Positions 10,201 through 19,084 of a DNA stretch of 64,000 bases are shown piece after piece. The notes under the pieces are model-generated. The model was not told where the DNA came from. It did no database searches and was given only the letters and a program-made list of their open reading frames with translations. Origin of the DNA: Collimonas pratensis. GTDB lineage: Bacteria; Pseudomonadota; Gammaproteobacteria; Burkholderiales; Burkholderiaceae_D. The stretch covers positions 2,294,001-2,358,000 of the forward strand of contig NZ_CP013234.1 of assembly GCF_001584185.1 (NCBI RefSeq). Direction: 5' to 3'. Within the stretch, counting starts at the first letter, position 1. Each line of letters starts with the position of its first letter. The position numbers and the translations under genes were made by a program.

Positions 10201-13116
10201 ACCGATGCTCGCGGCCTGATGATCTGTACCGTGGAGTTGTCGGAGCCGGGCAATATCGAACTGACCGCCAAGGGCAAGGACGATAGCGGCAAGGTCTCTG
10301 TCGCGACCAGCTCAGTGTGGGTAACCAAGCAGGGCGAGCTGTGGTTCGATGGCGAAAACCAGGACCGTATCGATATCCTGCCGGAAAAGAAGAGTTACCA
10401 GCCGGGCGAAACCGCCAAGTTCCAGGTGCGCATGCCGTTCCGCTATGCCACCGTGCTGGTGGCGGTGGAACGCGAAGGCGTGGTCGAAACCCAGGTGCTG
10501 CAGTTGAACGGGCAGGACCCGACCTTCAGCCTGCCGGTCAAGGCCGGCTATGCACCCAACATCTTCGTCTCGGTGCTGGCGGTGCGCGGTCGCATGCGCG
10601 ATGTGCCTTGGTATTCCTTCTTTACCTGGGGCTGGAAAGAGCCTTTGAACTGGTGGCATGAGTTCAAGGAATACCAGGCCCCAAGCGCCACCGTCGACTT
10701 GGCCAAGCCGGCTTACAAGTTCGGCATCGCTGAAATCTCGGTCGGCAGCGCCGCCAACCAGCTGGCGGTGACGGTCAAGGCTGACCAGCCTAGCTACGCC
10801 ATCCGCACTACCGCCAAGGTCAACATCCAGGTCAACCTGCCGAACGGCAAGCCGGCTGCCGGTGCCGAAATCGCCCTGGCGGCGGTGGACGAAGCCTTGC
10901 TGGAACTGGAGCCGAACAAGAGCTGGGACCTGCTGCAGGCAATGTTGCAGCGGCGTAGCTACGGCGTCGAAACTTCGACCGCGCAGATGCAAGTGGTCGG
11001 CAAACGCCATTACGGCCGCAAGGCGATACCGGCCGGTGGTGGCGGCGGCAAGTCGCCGACGCGTGAACTGTTCGATACCTTGCTGTTGTGGAAACCGGCC
11101 ATCGTGCTGGACGCCAATGGCCGGGCTCAGGTCGACGTGCCGCTCAATGACGCCCTGACCAGCTTCAAGATCGTGGCTGTGGCGCAGAGCGGCGACAGCC
11201 TGTTCGGCACCGGCGCCGTCAGCATTCGCTCGACCCAGGATCTGCAGCTGATCTCCGGCTTGCCGCCGCTGGTGCGCGAGGGCGACGATTTCAGCGCCAT
11301 GGTGACGGTGCGTAATACCACCACACGCGTGATGCAAGTCAACGCCACCGCGCAGGCCGCCGGTCTGGCGGCGCCATTGCCGGCCAAGGACGTGAGCATT
11401 CCGGCCGGCGAGTCGCGCGAACTGCTATGGGCAGTGACCGTGCCGGCCGACGCCAAGCAGCTGGTGTGGGAAATCAATGCGCAGGAACAGGGCGGACCGA
11501 AGGTCAAGGATGCCATCAAGTTTACCCAGCGCGTAGTGCCGGCAGTGCCGGTGACGGTGCAGCAGGCCACCATGTTCCAGCTCGACAAACCGTTCAGCAT
11601 GGCGGTGGCGCCACCGGCCGACGGCTTACCCGGACGCGGCGGCCTGGCGGTATCGCTGGCCTCTTCGCTGGCAGGCAACAGCGAGGGCTTGCGGCGTTAC
11701 TTCGTCAACTATCCCTTCTCCTGCCTGGAACAAAAGACCTCGCGCGCGATCGGCTTGCGTGACGACGTCGCCTGGCAAAAAGTGACCAACGACCTGCCGA
11801 CCTATCTCGACAGCGACGGCCTGGCTTACTACTACCCGCCTAGCGCCAGCAATGCGGGACGCGGCAGCGACACCCTGACCGCCTATCTGCTGGCCGTCAC
11901 GCAAGAGTCCGGCTTTGCGATTCCGCAGCAAAGCCGCGACAAGATGCTGGATGGCCTGGCGGCTTTTGTCGAAGGCAAGATCACGCGCGATTTCTGGTCG
12001 CCCAAGAAAGACCTGGATGTGCGCAAGCTGGCCGCGCTGGAAGCGCTCTCGCGCTATGACCGGGTGCGTCCGGCGATGCTCGATTCGATCCAGCTCTCGC
12101 CTAACCTGTGGCCGACGTCGGCGGTGCTGGACTGGATCAACATCCTGCAACGGGTCACCAGCATTCCGGACCGCGCCAAACGCCTGGCCGAAGCCGACCA
12201 GATCATCCGCGCCCGCCTGAACTACCAAAGCACACGCATGGGTTTCTCTACCGAGACGGACGACTACTGGTGGTGGCTGATGGCCAGCGCCGATGTCAAC
12301 GCCACTCGCCTGGTGCTGACCATGCTGGATAATCCGGCCTGGAAGGAAGACATGCCGAAGCTGATCAATGGCGCCATCCAGCGGCAGTCGCGCGGACATT
12401 GGGCGACTACCACGGCCAACGTCTGGGGCAGCCTGGCCATGCAGAAATTCAGCCAGAAGTTCGAGTCGGAAAAAGTGGTGGGCGTGACCAAGGCCTCGCT
12501 GGAGCAGGGCGCTGCCGTGGCGAACAGCCAAAGCTTCAGCTGGCCAACGGCTACGGCGGAAGGTGGCAAGCTGCAACTGCCATGGCCTGCTACCGCGGCG
12601 CCGGCGGAGCTCAAGCTGAACCACGCCGGCAGCGGCGCGCCATGGGTGACCGTGCAAAGCCTTGCTGCCGTAGCGCTGAAGAAGCCATTCTCCAGCGGTT
12701 ACCGGATCACCAAGAACATCGTGCCGGTCGAGCAAAAGGAAAAGGGCAAGTACAGCCGCGGCGATATCTACCGGGTCGACCTGGAAATAGACGCCCAGAC
12801 CGACATGACCTGGGTGGTGGCGACCGATCCGATTCCATCAGGTGCGACTCTGCTGGGTTCCGGCCTGGGCCGCGATTCGGCGATCGCTACCACCAGCGAA
12901 CGGCCTAGCGGCAGCGCCTGGCTGGCCTACGAAGAGCGCAGCTTCGAGTCTTTCCGTAGCTATTACGAGTACGTGCCGAAGGGGAAATTCACCATGACCT
13001 ATACCTTCCGCCTCAACAATCCGGGCGAATTCAGCTTGCCGCCGACCCGGGTCGAGGCCATGTATGCGCCAGAAATGTTTGGCGAGATCCCTAATCCGAA
13101 ATGGACGGTGAAGTGA
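7273..13116 (+). CDS. yfhM: Bacterial alpha-2-macroglobulin (YfhM-like)
   Basis: This 1947-residue periplasmic protein traps proteases that enter the cell envelope. An ATG at 7273 is preferred over the ATG at 7267 because a GAGG site sits six bases before it. A signal peptide covers about residues 1-42 (hydrophobic core after a basic start, cleavage near SAHA-AG); no convincing lipobox is present. Repeated MG beta domains fill most of the chain. The thioester motif CLEQ lies at residues 1484-1487 within YPFSCLEQKTSRAIG, the site that covalently captures attacking proteases. An acidic low-complexity insert (about residues 735-755, rich in Asp, Glu and Ser) interrupts one of the domains. The stop overlaps the start of the PBP1C gene, the partner that repairs peptidoglycan in the family's standard pairing. 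Confidence 0.95.
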   Translation: MRPAIERKTASNSAVKFPGLFFFACRAAGPLLAALLFSQSAHAAGINSFSPQGDVAQVRQVRVNFSEAAVKFGDPKAPMPFDVNCAEAGSGRWADERNWIYDFVKDIGPGTRCSFALKTGFKLLSGAAVSGKTSFQFNTGGPAVINVMPSGERIDEEQIFILVQNGAATSDSILQHVYCEAEGVHERIPVKLIAGAARKDLLDHFAEKINPERVSTVQCQQRLPNDSEVSLTWDKGVATPSGVASRQPQVFKFKVRPTFTASFSCERENANAACAPILPVRLLFTSPVPRKLAENVTLSGANGKLKPFFDKTDTEDTVTQLTFNPPFAEKSELSIELPKDFQDENGRALSNATAFPMKARMADYPPLAKFPSAPFGIIELNADATLPVTLRSVEASMIARSADGKIHPGNVSNLKVTDDQSIIAWLTKLNRYHESSITINKKSVETRSLGILAKQAGVKTLALPQSPENKDGIRPFEVIGIPLKDPGFYVVELESQKLGAALLGKAAPMFVRTSALVTNLSVHVKIGRQNGAVWVTTLDNAKPVSDADVRISDCTGTELWRGKTDKTGIVMVPEFPEDVCRNGGDGESGKISGFFVSARKTDEKGRADMAFALTSWNSGIESWRFNLPTDTDKASTVRAHTVFDRTLFRAGETVSMKHVIRTETMQGFGFLTKDKLPTRVRIIHQGSGQEYQFALTWRGQKNAETVFAIPKEAKLGSYDVMLDSGAPKNVAEAGDAKDDSDNSSDEGDDEGHGRRSYSTGSFRVEEFRLPLLQGRITPPKSLVAPKEVPLDVQLNYLNGGGASGQSVHVTSLLRSKGVSFSAYDGYSFSAARNDEDSGADDQKIVADKLPVTLDKNGGGKTVVKDLPAITAPKEMLTEMTFADPNGEIQTVSSVTPIWPAAVVVGLKAGEWVSVKKKLTLTAVALNPAGQPQSGVSIEISGSSKRTNSHRKRMVGGFYAYENTSSGTDLGSLCSGKTDARGLMICTVELSEPGNIELTAKGKDDSGKVSVATSSVWVTKQGELWFDGENQDRIDILPEKKSYQPGETAKFQVRMPFRYATVLVAVEREGVVETQVLQLNGQDPTFSLPVKAGYAPNIFVSVLAVRGRMRDVPWYSFFTWGWKEPLNWWHEFKEYQAPSATVDLAKPAYKFGIAEISVGSAANQLAVTVKADQPSYAIRTTAKVNIQVNLPNGKPAAGAEIALAAVDEALLELEPNKSWDLLQAMLQRRSYGVETSTAQMQVVGKRHYGRKAIPAGGGGGKSPTRELFDTLLLWKPAIVLDANGRAQVDVPLNDALTSFKIVAVAQSGDSLFGTGAVSIRSTQDLQLISGLPPLVREGDDFSAMVTVRNTTTRVMQVNATAQAAGLAAPLPAKDVSIPAGESRELLWAVTVPADAKQLVWEINAQEQGGPKVKDAIKFTQRVVPAVPVTVQQATMFQLDKPFSMAVAPPADGLPGRGGLAVSLASSLAGNSEGLRRYFVNYPFSCLEQKTSRAIGLRDDVAWQKVTNDLPTYLDSDGLAYYYPPSASNAGRGSDTLTAYLLAVTQESGFAIPQQSRDKMLDGLAAFVEGKITRDFWSPKKDLDVRKLAALEALSRYDRVRPAMLDSIQLSPNLWPTSAVLDWINILQRVTSIPDRAKRLAEADQIIRARLNYQSTRMGFSTETDDYWWWLMASADVNATRLVLTMLDNPAWKEDMPKLINGAIQRQSRGHWATTTANVWGSLAMQKFSQKFESEKVVGVTKASLEQGAAVANSQSFSWPTATAEGGKLQLPWPATAAPAELKLNHAGSGAPWVTVQSLAAVALKKPFSSGYRITKNIVPVEQKEKGKYSRGDIYRVDLEIDAQTDMTWVVATDPIPSGATLLGSGLGRDSAIATTSERPSGSAWLAYEERSFESFRSYYEYVPKGKFTMTYTFRLNNPGEFSLPPTRVEAMYAPEMFGEIPNPKWTVK

Positions 13117-15430
13117 AATTGAAGCAACACGCGGCTCTCGGCGCTCGCAGCAAAAACGCAGCAGCGCCCGAGAGTCGGGACAAACCATTATGGTTGCAAG
13201 GCTGGCCGCTGGCGACACTGCTGTGGCTAGCCTTGAGCGCCGCGCCGGCGCATGCCTTGCAAAAATTCGTCGAAGTCCAGCAGGAGTTCCGCTCCTCCGA
13301 AGCCAGCCTGTATGACCGCAAGGGTCAGCTGCTGCAGCAGATCCGCCTGAATCCGCATGAACGACGCTTGTCCTGGGTGGCGCTGGAAGATGTCTCGCCA
13401 GCCTTGCGCAACGCACTGGTAGCATCTGAAGACCGGCGCTTCTACCAGCACAGCGGAGTCGATTGGAATGCGGTGGCGGCTGCGGCCTGGGGCAATCTGT
13501 GGAACAGCCGCACTCGTGGCGCCTCGACCATCACCATGCAGCTGGCCGGTTTGCTGGACGACGATTTGCGCCGCCGTAATTCACCGCGCTCCTTCAGCCA
13601 GAAGCTGTCGCAGGTGATGGTGGCGCAGCTGTTGGAGCGCAACTGGCGCAAGGACCAGATCCTGGAAGCCTATCTGAACCTGGTCAGCTTCCGCGGCGAA
13701 CTGGTCGGTATCCATGCCTTGTCGCGGGTCTTGTTCGGCAAGCATCCGGGCGGCCTGAGCCAGCGCGAAGCGGCGATTGCCGTGGCCCTGATCCGCGGCC
13801 CAATGCCACGCCGGCGCGTGTTACGGAACGTGCCTGCCGTATCCTGCAGGAGCAACATGCAGGACAGGAATGCAAGGACCTGGAAAGCTTCACCTTGCTG
13901 GCGCTGGCGCGCACCGGTTCGAATTCCGAAGTGGTGGTCACCACCACGGCGCCGCAACTGGCGCCGCACCTGGCGCGCAAGCTGCTGCGCACGCCGGGGC
14001 AATCACTGCGCTCGACGCTGGATGCCGGCGTGCAGCGCTTCGCTACCGATGCGCTGCAGCGGCAGCTGGCGGCGCTGACCGATCGCAATATCCAGGACGG
14101 CGCCATTCTCGCCATCGACAACGCCAGCGGCGACGTGCTGGCCTGGGTAGGCTCCAGCAGCACTTTTTCCAATGCCGCCGATGTCGACGGCGTGGTCGCC
14201 TTGCGCCAAGCCGGCTCGACCCTGAAGCCCTTCCTGTACGAGATGGCGATCGAAAAGAAATGGATGACCGCGGCCTCGCTGCTGAACGATGCGGCGATCA
14301 ACCTGCCGACCGCCAGCGGCCTGTATATCCCGCAAAACTACGACAAGCAGTTCAAGGGCCTGGTCAGCGTGCGCACCGCGCTCGGTTCATCGCTCAACAT
14401 TCCGGCGGTGCGCACCCTGGTGACGGTGACGCCGACCGCCTTTTTCCAGCGCTTGCAAACTCTGGGATTCCAGCTGCGCGAATCCGGCGACTATTACGGC
14501 TACAGCCTGGCGCTTGGCAGCGCCGACGTCAGCCTGCTGGCGCTGACCAACGCCTATCGCGCGTTGGCCAACCAGGGCCGCTACAGCGGCATCCGCACCG
14601 CGCTGAGCGACCCGCCAGTCAAAATGACCAAGGCGATGGATCCCGGCGCCACCTTCATCATCGGCGACATCCTGTCCGACCGCAGCGCCCGCAGCCGCAC
14701 CTTCGGCCTCGAAAACGCGCTATCGACGCGGGTCTGGACCGCAGTCAAGACCGGCACCTCGAAAGACATGCGCGACAACTGGGCGGTCGGCTATTCGGAC
14801 CGCTATACCGTCGGCGTCTGGGTCGGCAATGCTTCCGGCCTGCCGATGTGGGATGTGTCCGGCGTCACCGGCGCCGCGCCGATCTGGCAGGAAGTCATGC
14901 AATACCTGCACGCGCGCGACCAGTTGCGCCAGCGTATTCCGCAAAAACCGGAGGGCGTAGTGGCGCAGGAGATTCGTTATGACGACAAGCAGGAAGCGCC
15001 GCGCCAAGAGTATTTTCTGGCGGGCACCGAGCAAGCGCTGATCAGGACCGCCAAATCCGACGACATCGGCGTAGCGATCCGCTATCCGACCGCCGGCATG
15101 CTGGTGGCGCTGGATCCGGATATTCCGCCTGAGCGGCAGCGCATACGGTTTCAGGCAAGCGGTTTAAGCAACGGCAGCTGGCGGCTGGATGGCAAACTGC
15201 TGAGCGCGGCCGAAGCGGCGCCGAAAAACAGGAGGAACAAGAATGTGCGGCCGCTCCCTGTACAAAATCCCCAGCTCGCACTGGACTGGATGCCTTGGCC
15301 AGGGCGGCATGTGCTGGAACTGCTGGATGACAAGCAGACGGTCCTTGATCAGGTCAGGTTTGAAGTGCGCGGGGCTGTTGAAAGAGTAGCCGCTCCGAAA
15401 AACGGCTCCGGCTCGCGCAAAGGCGCGTGA
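13101..15430 (+). pseudogene. pbpC: Penicillin-binding protein 1C, interrupted by a one-base frameshift
   Basis: The repaired product would be about 776 residues. An N-terminal membrane/signal segment (about 28-50) precedes a GT51 glycosyltransferase domain with EDRRFYQH (catalytic Glu110) and GASTITMQLA. The transpeptidase domain follows, with SxxK at Ser373 (GSTLKPF), SxN at 431-433 and KTG at 550, and a BiPBP carboxy-terminal domain ends the chain. The frame breaks at 13800-13802: one base, most simply a C from a CCC run, is missing after codon 233, and the continuation runs in the frame that ends at 15430. The start overlaps the macroglobulin stop; an alternative GTG at 13113 overlaps it by four bases. 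Everything else is intact, so this is either a very young pseudogene or a sequencing error. Confidence 0.88.
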
Positions 15431-15478
15431 TCGGATAGCTGCCGCCATTGCAGGCGCACGTGGATGTGCCGGGAATGC

Positions 15479-16372
15479 TTATCCCCGCCTGTCCTGTTTT
15501 GCATCGGCGAGCAGATAATCCACTAAATCCACCACCATGTCAGAGCGGGGTTGTCCGGCAACCCGCGATAACCACCAGGTGCTGCCGGGCAGGCGCGGAT
15601 AACCGGGCAGGATGCTGATGTGTCCGCGCGCCAGGTTGTCGTACGCCAGCAAATAGGGAAGGCAGGCGATGCCGCGTTTGCGCAGCACCGCATCCAGTAA
15701 TAGACGTACATCGTCGTAGATTGCCTGTTTCCGGAAAGCCGCCAGCTGATGGCGGAAAATGCCTGCAGTCGCGTCATCGGTCAGGCTCTCCTCCAGGCAC
15801 ACCAGGCCGGTATGCAGATGATGCTGCTCCAGCGGGATGCCGCTTAGCTTGGCAGCCAGTTCTGCGTTGCCGACAACCACCCATTCATCCTGCAAAAACG
15901 GTACTTCCATTAAACCTGGCTGCTGGATCGGGCGATTGCCGATGGTGATGTCGACATCGATTTCGTCAATGAAGCGGGCGGTTTCATCGGTCGAGAACAA
16001 GGGGAACAGTCCTGGAATCCGGTCTTGCAGCAGCTCTATCCGGGGTTGCAGCCAGCCATGCAGCAACGGCGCCGGGCACACCAGCACCACCAGCCCTGGG
16101 TCGAGATAGGTGGCGATGCGCGTCAAGCCGCTGTGCAAGGTCCCGAACGAGCGCTGTACGCTCTGCAGCAAGACCTCCCCGGCAACGTTCAATTCCACGC
16201 CGCGTCCGACCCGATGGAACAGCGGCTGGCCAATTTGCTCTTCCAGCAGTTGTATCTGATGACTGATGGCGGATTGCGATACGCACAGCTCGTCGGCCGC
16301 ACGGGAGAAATTGCCAAGGCGGGCAGCCGCTTCAAAGCCGCCCAGAAGTTTTAATGATGGAATTCGATTCAT
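15479..16372 (-). CDS. LysR-family transcriptional regulator
   Basis: This 297-residue protein has the family's amino-terminal winged helix-turn-helix (residues about 5-65, with FSRAADELCVSQSAISHQI) and a periplasmic-binding-like effector domain (about 90-290). The layout resembles GcvA-type regulators. It is transcribed away from the agmatine-deiminase-like gene across a gap of about 140 AT-rich bases, the usual arrangement when a LysR protein controls its neighbour. The inducer cannot be read from the sequence. Confidence 0.9.
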   Translation of the reverse strand: MNRIPSLKLLGGFEAAARLGNFSRAADELCVSQSAISHQIQLLEEQIGQPLFHRVGRGVELNVAGEVLLQSVQRSFGTLHSGLTRIATYLDPGLVVLVCPAPLLHGWLQPRIELLQDRIPGLFPLFSTDETARFIDEIDVDITIGNRPIQQPGLMEVPFLQDEWVVVGNAELAAKLSGIPLEQHHLHTGLVCLEESLTDDATAGIFRHQLAAFRKQAIYDDVRLLLDAVLRKRGIACLPYLLAYDNLARGHISILPGYPRLPGSTWWLSRVAGQPRSDMVVDLVDYLLADAKQDRRG

Positions 16373-16510
16373 TAATATATGAGAAAAACTAATTGATTAA
16401 GCCAATAAACATCAATATTCATCAAGTGTAGCATGTCCCATAATGGCTCTGTATTCCGCGTTCCAGCAATAAACATCGCTTTGAACATATCTTTAAAGGA
16501 GAAAATAGTC

Positions 16511-17689
16511 GTGAGCTCTCGTCGTGGTTTTTTGCAAAAATGCAGTGCCGGTGGCGGCGCTTTTGTATTCGGAGGTTTGCTGACAGCTTGCGGCAGCGGC
16601 ACGGCGTCGACAGGCCTGCCAGAGGGCGTCAATGATGCCAATGATGCCAGCCGGCCGCAGGGCAATGGCGGGCAAGCTTTGCCGCGATCCGGCTGGACCA
16701 TGCGTGATGAGGGCGATGCACACAAAGCGACCTGGATGGCATTTGTTGCATCCGACGCCATTTGGGAGGCTTGGCAAGTTGCGTCGGTGCAAGATGCCTT
16801 GGCGCGCATCGCCAATGCAATCGTGCAATTCGAGCCGGTCAACATGCTGGTCAATCAACGCGATCTGGCGATCGCCCGGCAAAAGCTTGACCCGCGGGTG
16901 AAGCTGCTGGTTGCCGGCCTCGATGACCTCTGGATACGCGACACAGGACCGGTATTTGTCGTGCACCAGAATGGGGAAAAAGCGGGCGTCAACTTCAATT
17001 TCAATGGCTGGGGTAAAAAGCAGGTCTATGCCAACGATGGCAAGGTGGCGGGATTTGTTACGCAGCAGGCCGGCGTGCGGATGCTGCCGACCAAGCTGGT
17101 GCTGGAAGGCGGCGGCATCGAAGTTGACGGCAAAGGCACTGCCATCATCACCGAAAGCTGTGTGCTGAATCCGAATCGCAATCCCGGCCTGAGCAAGGCG
17201 GATTGCGAGGCTGAGCTGAACGCGCTGCTAGGCATCCGCAAGGTGATTTGGCTGCCGGGGATTGCCGGCAAGGATATTACCGACGGACATACCGATTTCT
17301 ATGCGCGTTTTGCGCGGCCCGGTGTTGTGGTCGCGGGTTTTGATCCGGACCCTGCCTCCTATGACAACGCAGTGACTACCCGCCATCTGCAAATACTGCG
17401 CGCCGCCACAGATGCCAATGGCCAGCCCTTGCAAGTCGTCACGATAGAGGTGCCTGGCCGTATCCGGCCAGAGTTTGCGAGCAAGACTTTTGCGCCAGGC
17501 TATATCAATTTTTACCTCGTCAACGGGGCTCTGATCATGCCGGAGTTTGGCGACGCGGCAGCCGACGCCAATGCCAAGGCGCGTTATATGGAATTGTTCC
17601 CCGGGCGCGCCATAGTGCAGTTGAATATCGATCCGATTGCTGCAGGCGGCGGTGGGATTCATTGCACAACCCAGCAACAGCCTGCTTGA
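16511..17689 (+). CDS. Exported agmatine deiminase / peptidyl-arginine deiminase family lipoprotein
   Basis: A GTG at 16511, nine bases after AAAGGAG, gives 392 residues and is preferred over an ATG at 16433 that would add 26 residues without a good ribosome site. The amino terminus MSSRRGFLQKCSAGGGAFVF looks like a Tat signal (SRRGFLQ), and GGLLTAC is a plausible lipobox, so the protein may be a Tat-exported lipoprotein. The catalytic domain shows WIRDTGP, the HTD of DGHTDFYARF, and GGGGIHCTTQQQP with the nucleophile Cys385. Family members hydrolyse guanidino groups: agmatine to N-carbamoylputrescine and ammonia, or peptidyl-arginine to citrulline. Most agmatine deiminases are cytoplasmic, so the export signal is unusual. 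A divergent LysR gene probably regulates it. Confidence 0.88.
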   Translation: MSSRRGFLQKCSAGGGAFVFGGLLTACGSGTASTGLPEGVNDANDASRPQGNGGQALPRSGWTMRDEGDAHKATWMAFVASDAIWEAWQVASVQDALARIANAIVQFEPVNMLVNQRDLAIARQKLDPRVKLLVAGLDDLWIRDTGPVFVVHQNGEKAGVNFNFNGWGKKQVYANDGKVAGFVTQQAGVRMLPTKLVLEGGGIEVDGKGTAIITESCVLNPNRNPGLSKADCEAELNALLGIRKVIWLPGIAGKDITDGHTDFYARFARPGVVVAGFDPDPASYDNAVTTRHLQILRAATDANGQPLQVVTIEVPGRIRPEFASKTFAPGYINFYLVNGALIMPEFGDAAADANAKARYMELFPGRAIVQLNIDPIAAGGGGIHCTTQQQPA

Positions 17690-17777
17690 GCCGGCGCGAT
17701 TGCATCGATGCGGAGCGGCCGAAGCAATCCAATGAGGATCGTCACACCGCTCGCCGGCGATCTCAAGCCCTTAAAGG

Positions 17778-18392
17778 TCAGCTGCTGTCGCGATAAAAGG
17801 CGCCAAGCACGCGATCGATGATCGCGGTTGCCTGTCGCGCCGGCAGCGCCGAGTCCGCCGTCTGCTCCAGGTGCAGCGACGCTTCACAAATCATCGCGCC
17901 TATCATCCTGCTGGCCAGATAGGGATTCTCGACATCGAATTCGCCGCGCTGTTGCAATCCTTTTATGGCCTCGATCAACAAGCCATACGGATAGGTTTCG
18001 CTGATCTGGCGGCAGCGCTCGACGCCAAGGACAGCGGCCGCCTCCTGGATCACCAGGCGGCGGTATGAAGGCTCGGTGCAAACTTCCAGGAAGGCCTTGG
18101 CGCCGATGCTGAGCTTGGCGCGCAGGTCCGGTTGCAGCTTCGCCTGGGCGGCGATCTTCGAGGCGGCTTCTTTTTGCAGATCGATCACCAGCGCTTCAAA
18201 CAGCGCCTGCTTGTCGTCGAAATGGTGATAGAACGCGCCGCGCGTCACGCGTGCGGCGCGCGCCACGGCTTCAATGCCTGTCTGCTGGTAGCCCTCGGCG
18301 GTGAAAATCTCGCGGGCAGTCGCCAGCAGCGCTGTACGCGTGGCGTCAGCATATTCTTCGCGGCGGCTTTTGATGGGCTCCATGCTCGTCAT
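17778..18392 (-). CDS. TetR-family repressor
   Basis: The product has 204 residues with an amino-terminal helix-turn-helix (residues about 18-62, including FTAEGYQQTGIEAVARAARVTRGAFYHHF). The carboxy-terminal half is helical and would bind an unknown small ligand. An internal ATG three codons in could also be the start. It is divergent from the SnoaL-like gene, and the shared gap carries a perfect palindrome (18456-18472), its likely operator. The usual role would be repression of itself and of the divergent gene. Confidence 0.92.
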   Translation of the reverse strand: MTSMEPIKSRREEYADATRTALLATAREIFTAEGYQQTGIEAVARAARVTRGAFYHHFDDKQALFEALVIDLQKEAASKIAAQAKLQPDLRAKLSIGAKAFLEVCTEPSYRRLVIQEAAAVLGVERCRQISETYPYGLLIEAIKGLQQRGEFDVENPYLASRMIGAMICEASLHLEQTADSALPARQATAIIDRVLGAFYRDSS

Positions 18393-18427
18393 GTCTCTAG
18401 TGTACAGCGTGTTCTATCAAATTCTTC

Positions 18428-18455
18428 TTGTATTGTTTAATTCGTTTGGTATATT
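18428..18455 (+). promoter_or_regulatory. Candidate promoter for the SnoaL-like gene
   Basis: TTGTAT (18428-18433) and TATATT (18450-18455) are separated by 16 bases. The TetR-type palindrome begins directly after the -10 element, so a bound repressor would block RNA polymerase. Confidence 0.45.
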
Positions 18456-18472
18456 ACATACACACTGTATGT
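18456..18472. promoter_or_regulatory. Perfect palindrome ACATACA-CAC-TGTATGT, likely TetR operator
   Basis: The arms are seven bases each around a three-base centre. The site lies between the divergent TetR and SnoaL-like genes and resembles AcrR-class operators, which contain TACATACA and TGTATGTA half-sites. Confidence 0.7.
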
Positions 18473-18535
18473 TAAGTTCGGTGTGTCAAATTCTGGTTTG
18501 CCGTATTGCCTTTATCCCTACTATGGAGAATCGAC

Positions 18536-19000
18536 ATGGCCGCATCAATCGTGATCAATACCCTCGCAAAGCATGAGCCTCCCACGCCGCAGCAGTTTGC
18601 CGCTGCCGCCGACATGGTGGCCCGCTTTGCACAAAGCTGGAATGCGCCGCAGGCCGAAAGCCTGCGCGAGCTGATGCATGAAGACACGCAAAATCTGATT
18701 CCACCCATGACGGCGCCGGCCGACAGAGAGGGCGTGGTGCAGTACTTTCGCCAGGTGCTGGAACGTTTTCCGGACATGCGGCTGGACATCATCCGCTGGG
18801 CGCCGACGGGCGACATGGTGCTGATCGAATGGCTGGCGACTGCCACGGTAGCGGGCAGTCCGCTGAGCTGGACCGGCATCGACCGTTTCCGCATCCGCGG
18901 CAACCGCATGGACCAGGGGCAGGTCTACTGGGATACGCGTGGCGTGGCGGAAAGGGTGGCGCAGCTGACGCAGGGGCAGCAGGGCGCTGCGGTCAGTTGA
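18536..19000 (+). CDS. SnoaL-like / NTF2-fold protein
   Basis: An ATG at 18536, five bases after GGAGAA, gives 154 residues. A longer in-frame start at 18506 lacks a ribosome site. The pattern (ARFAQSWNAPQAESLRELMH, then REGVVQYFRQVLERFPDMRL and a beta-rich end with WTGIDRFRIRGNRM) is that of SnoaL-like polyketide-cyclase-fold proteins, which are small dimeric cone-shaped barrels with diverse functions. No signal peptide is seen. Its likely control by the divergent TetR gene suggests a role in handling a small toxic or signalling compound. The enzymatic activity is unknown. Confidence 0.8.
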   Translation: MAASIVINTLAKHEPPTPQQFAAAADMVARFAQSWNAPQAESLRELMHEDTQNLIPPMTAPADREGVVQYFRQVLERFPDMRLDIIRWAPTGDMVLIEWLATATVAGSPLSWTGIDRFRIRGNRMDQGQVYWDTRGVAERVAQLTQGQQGAAVS

Positions 19001-19084
19001 GCTGATTTGAGGAAAGAGAGCGCCGCCGCGATCGTCGGGTGGCGCTGAGCGGCAATGCCTTGTGCCGCATCCAGGGGGCGCGGT

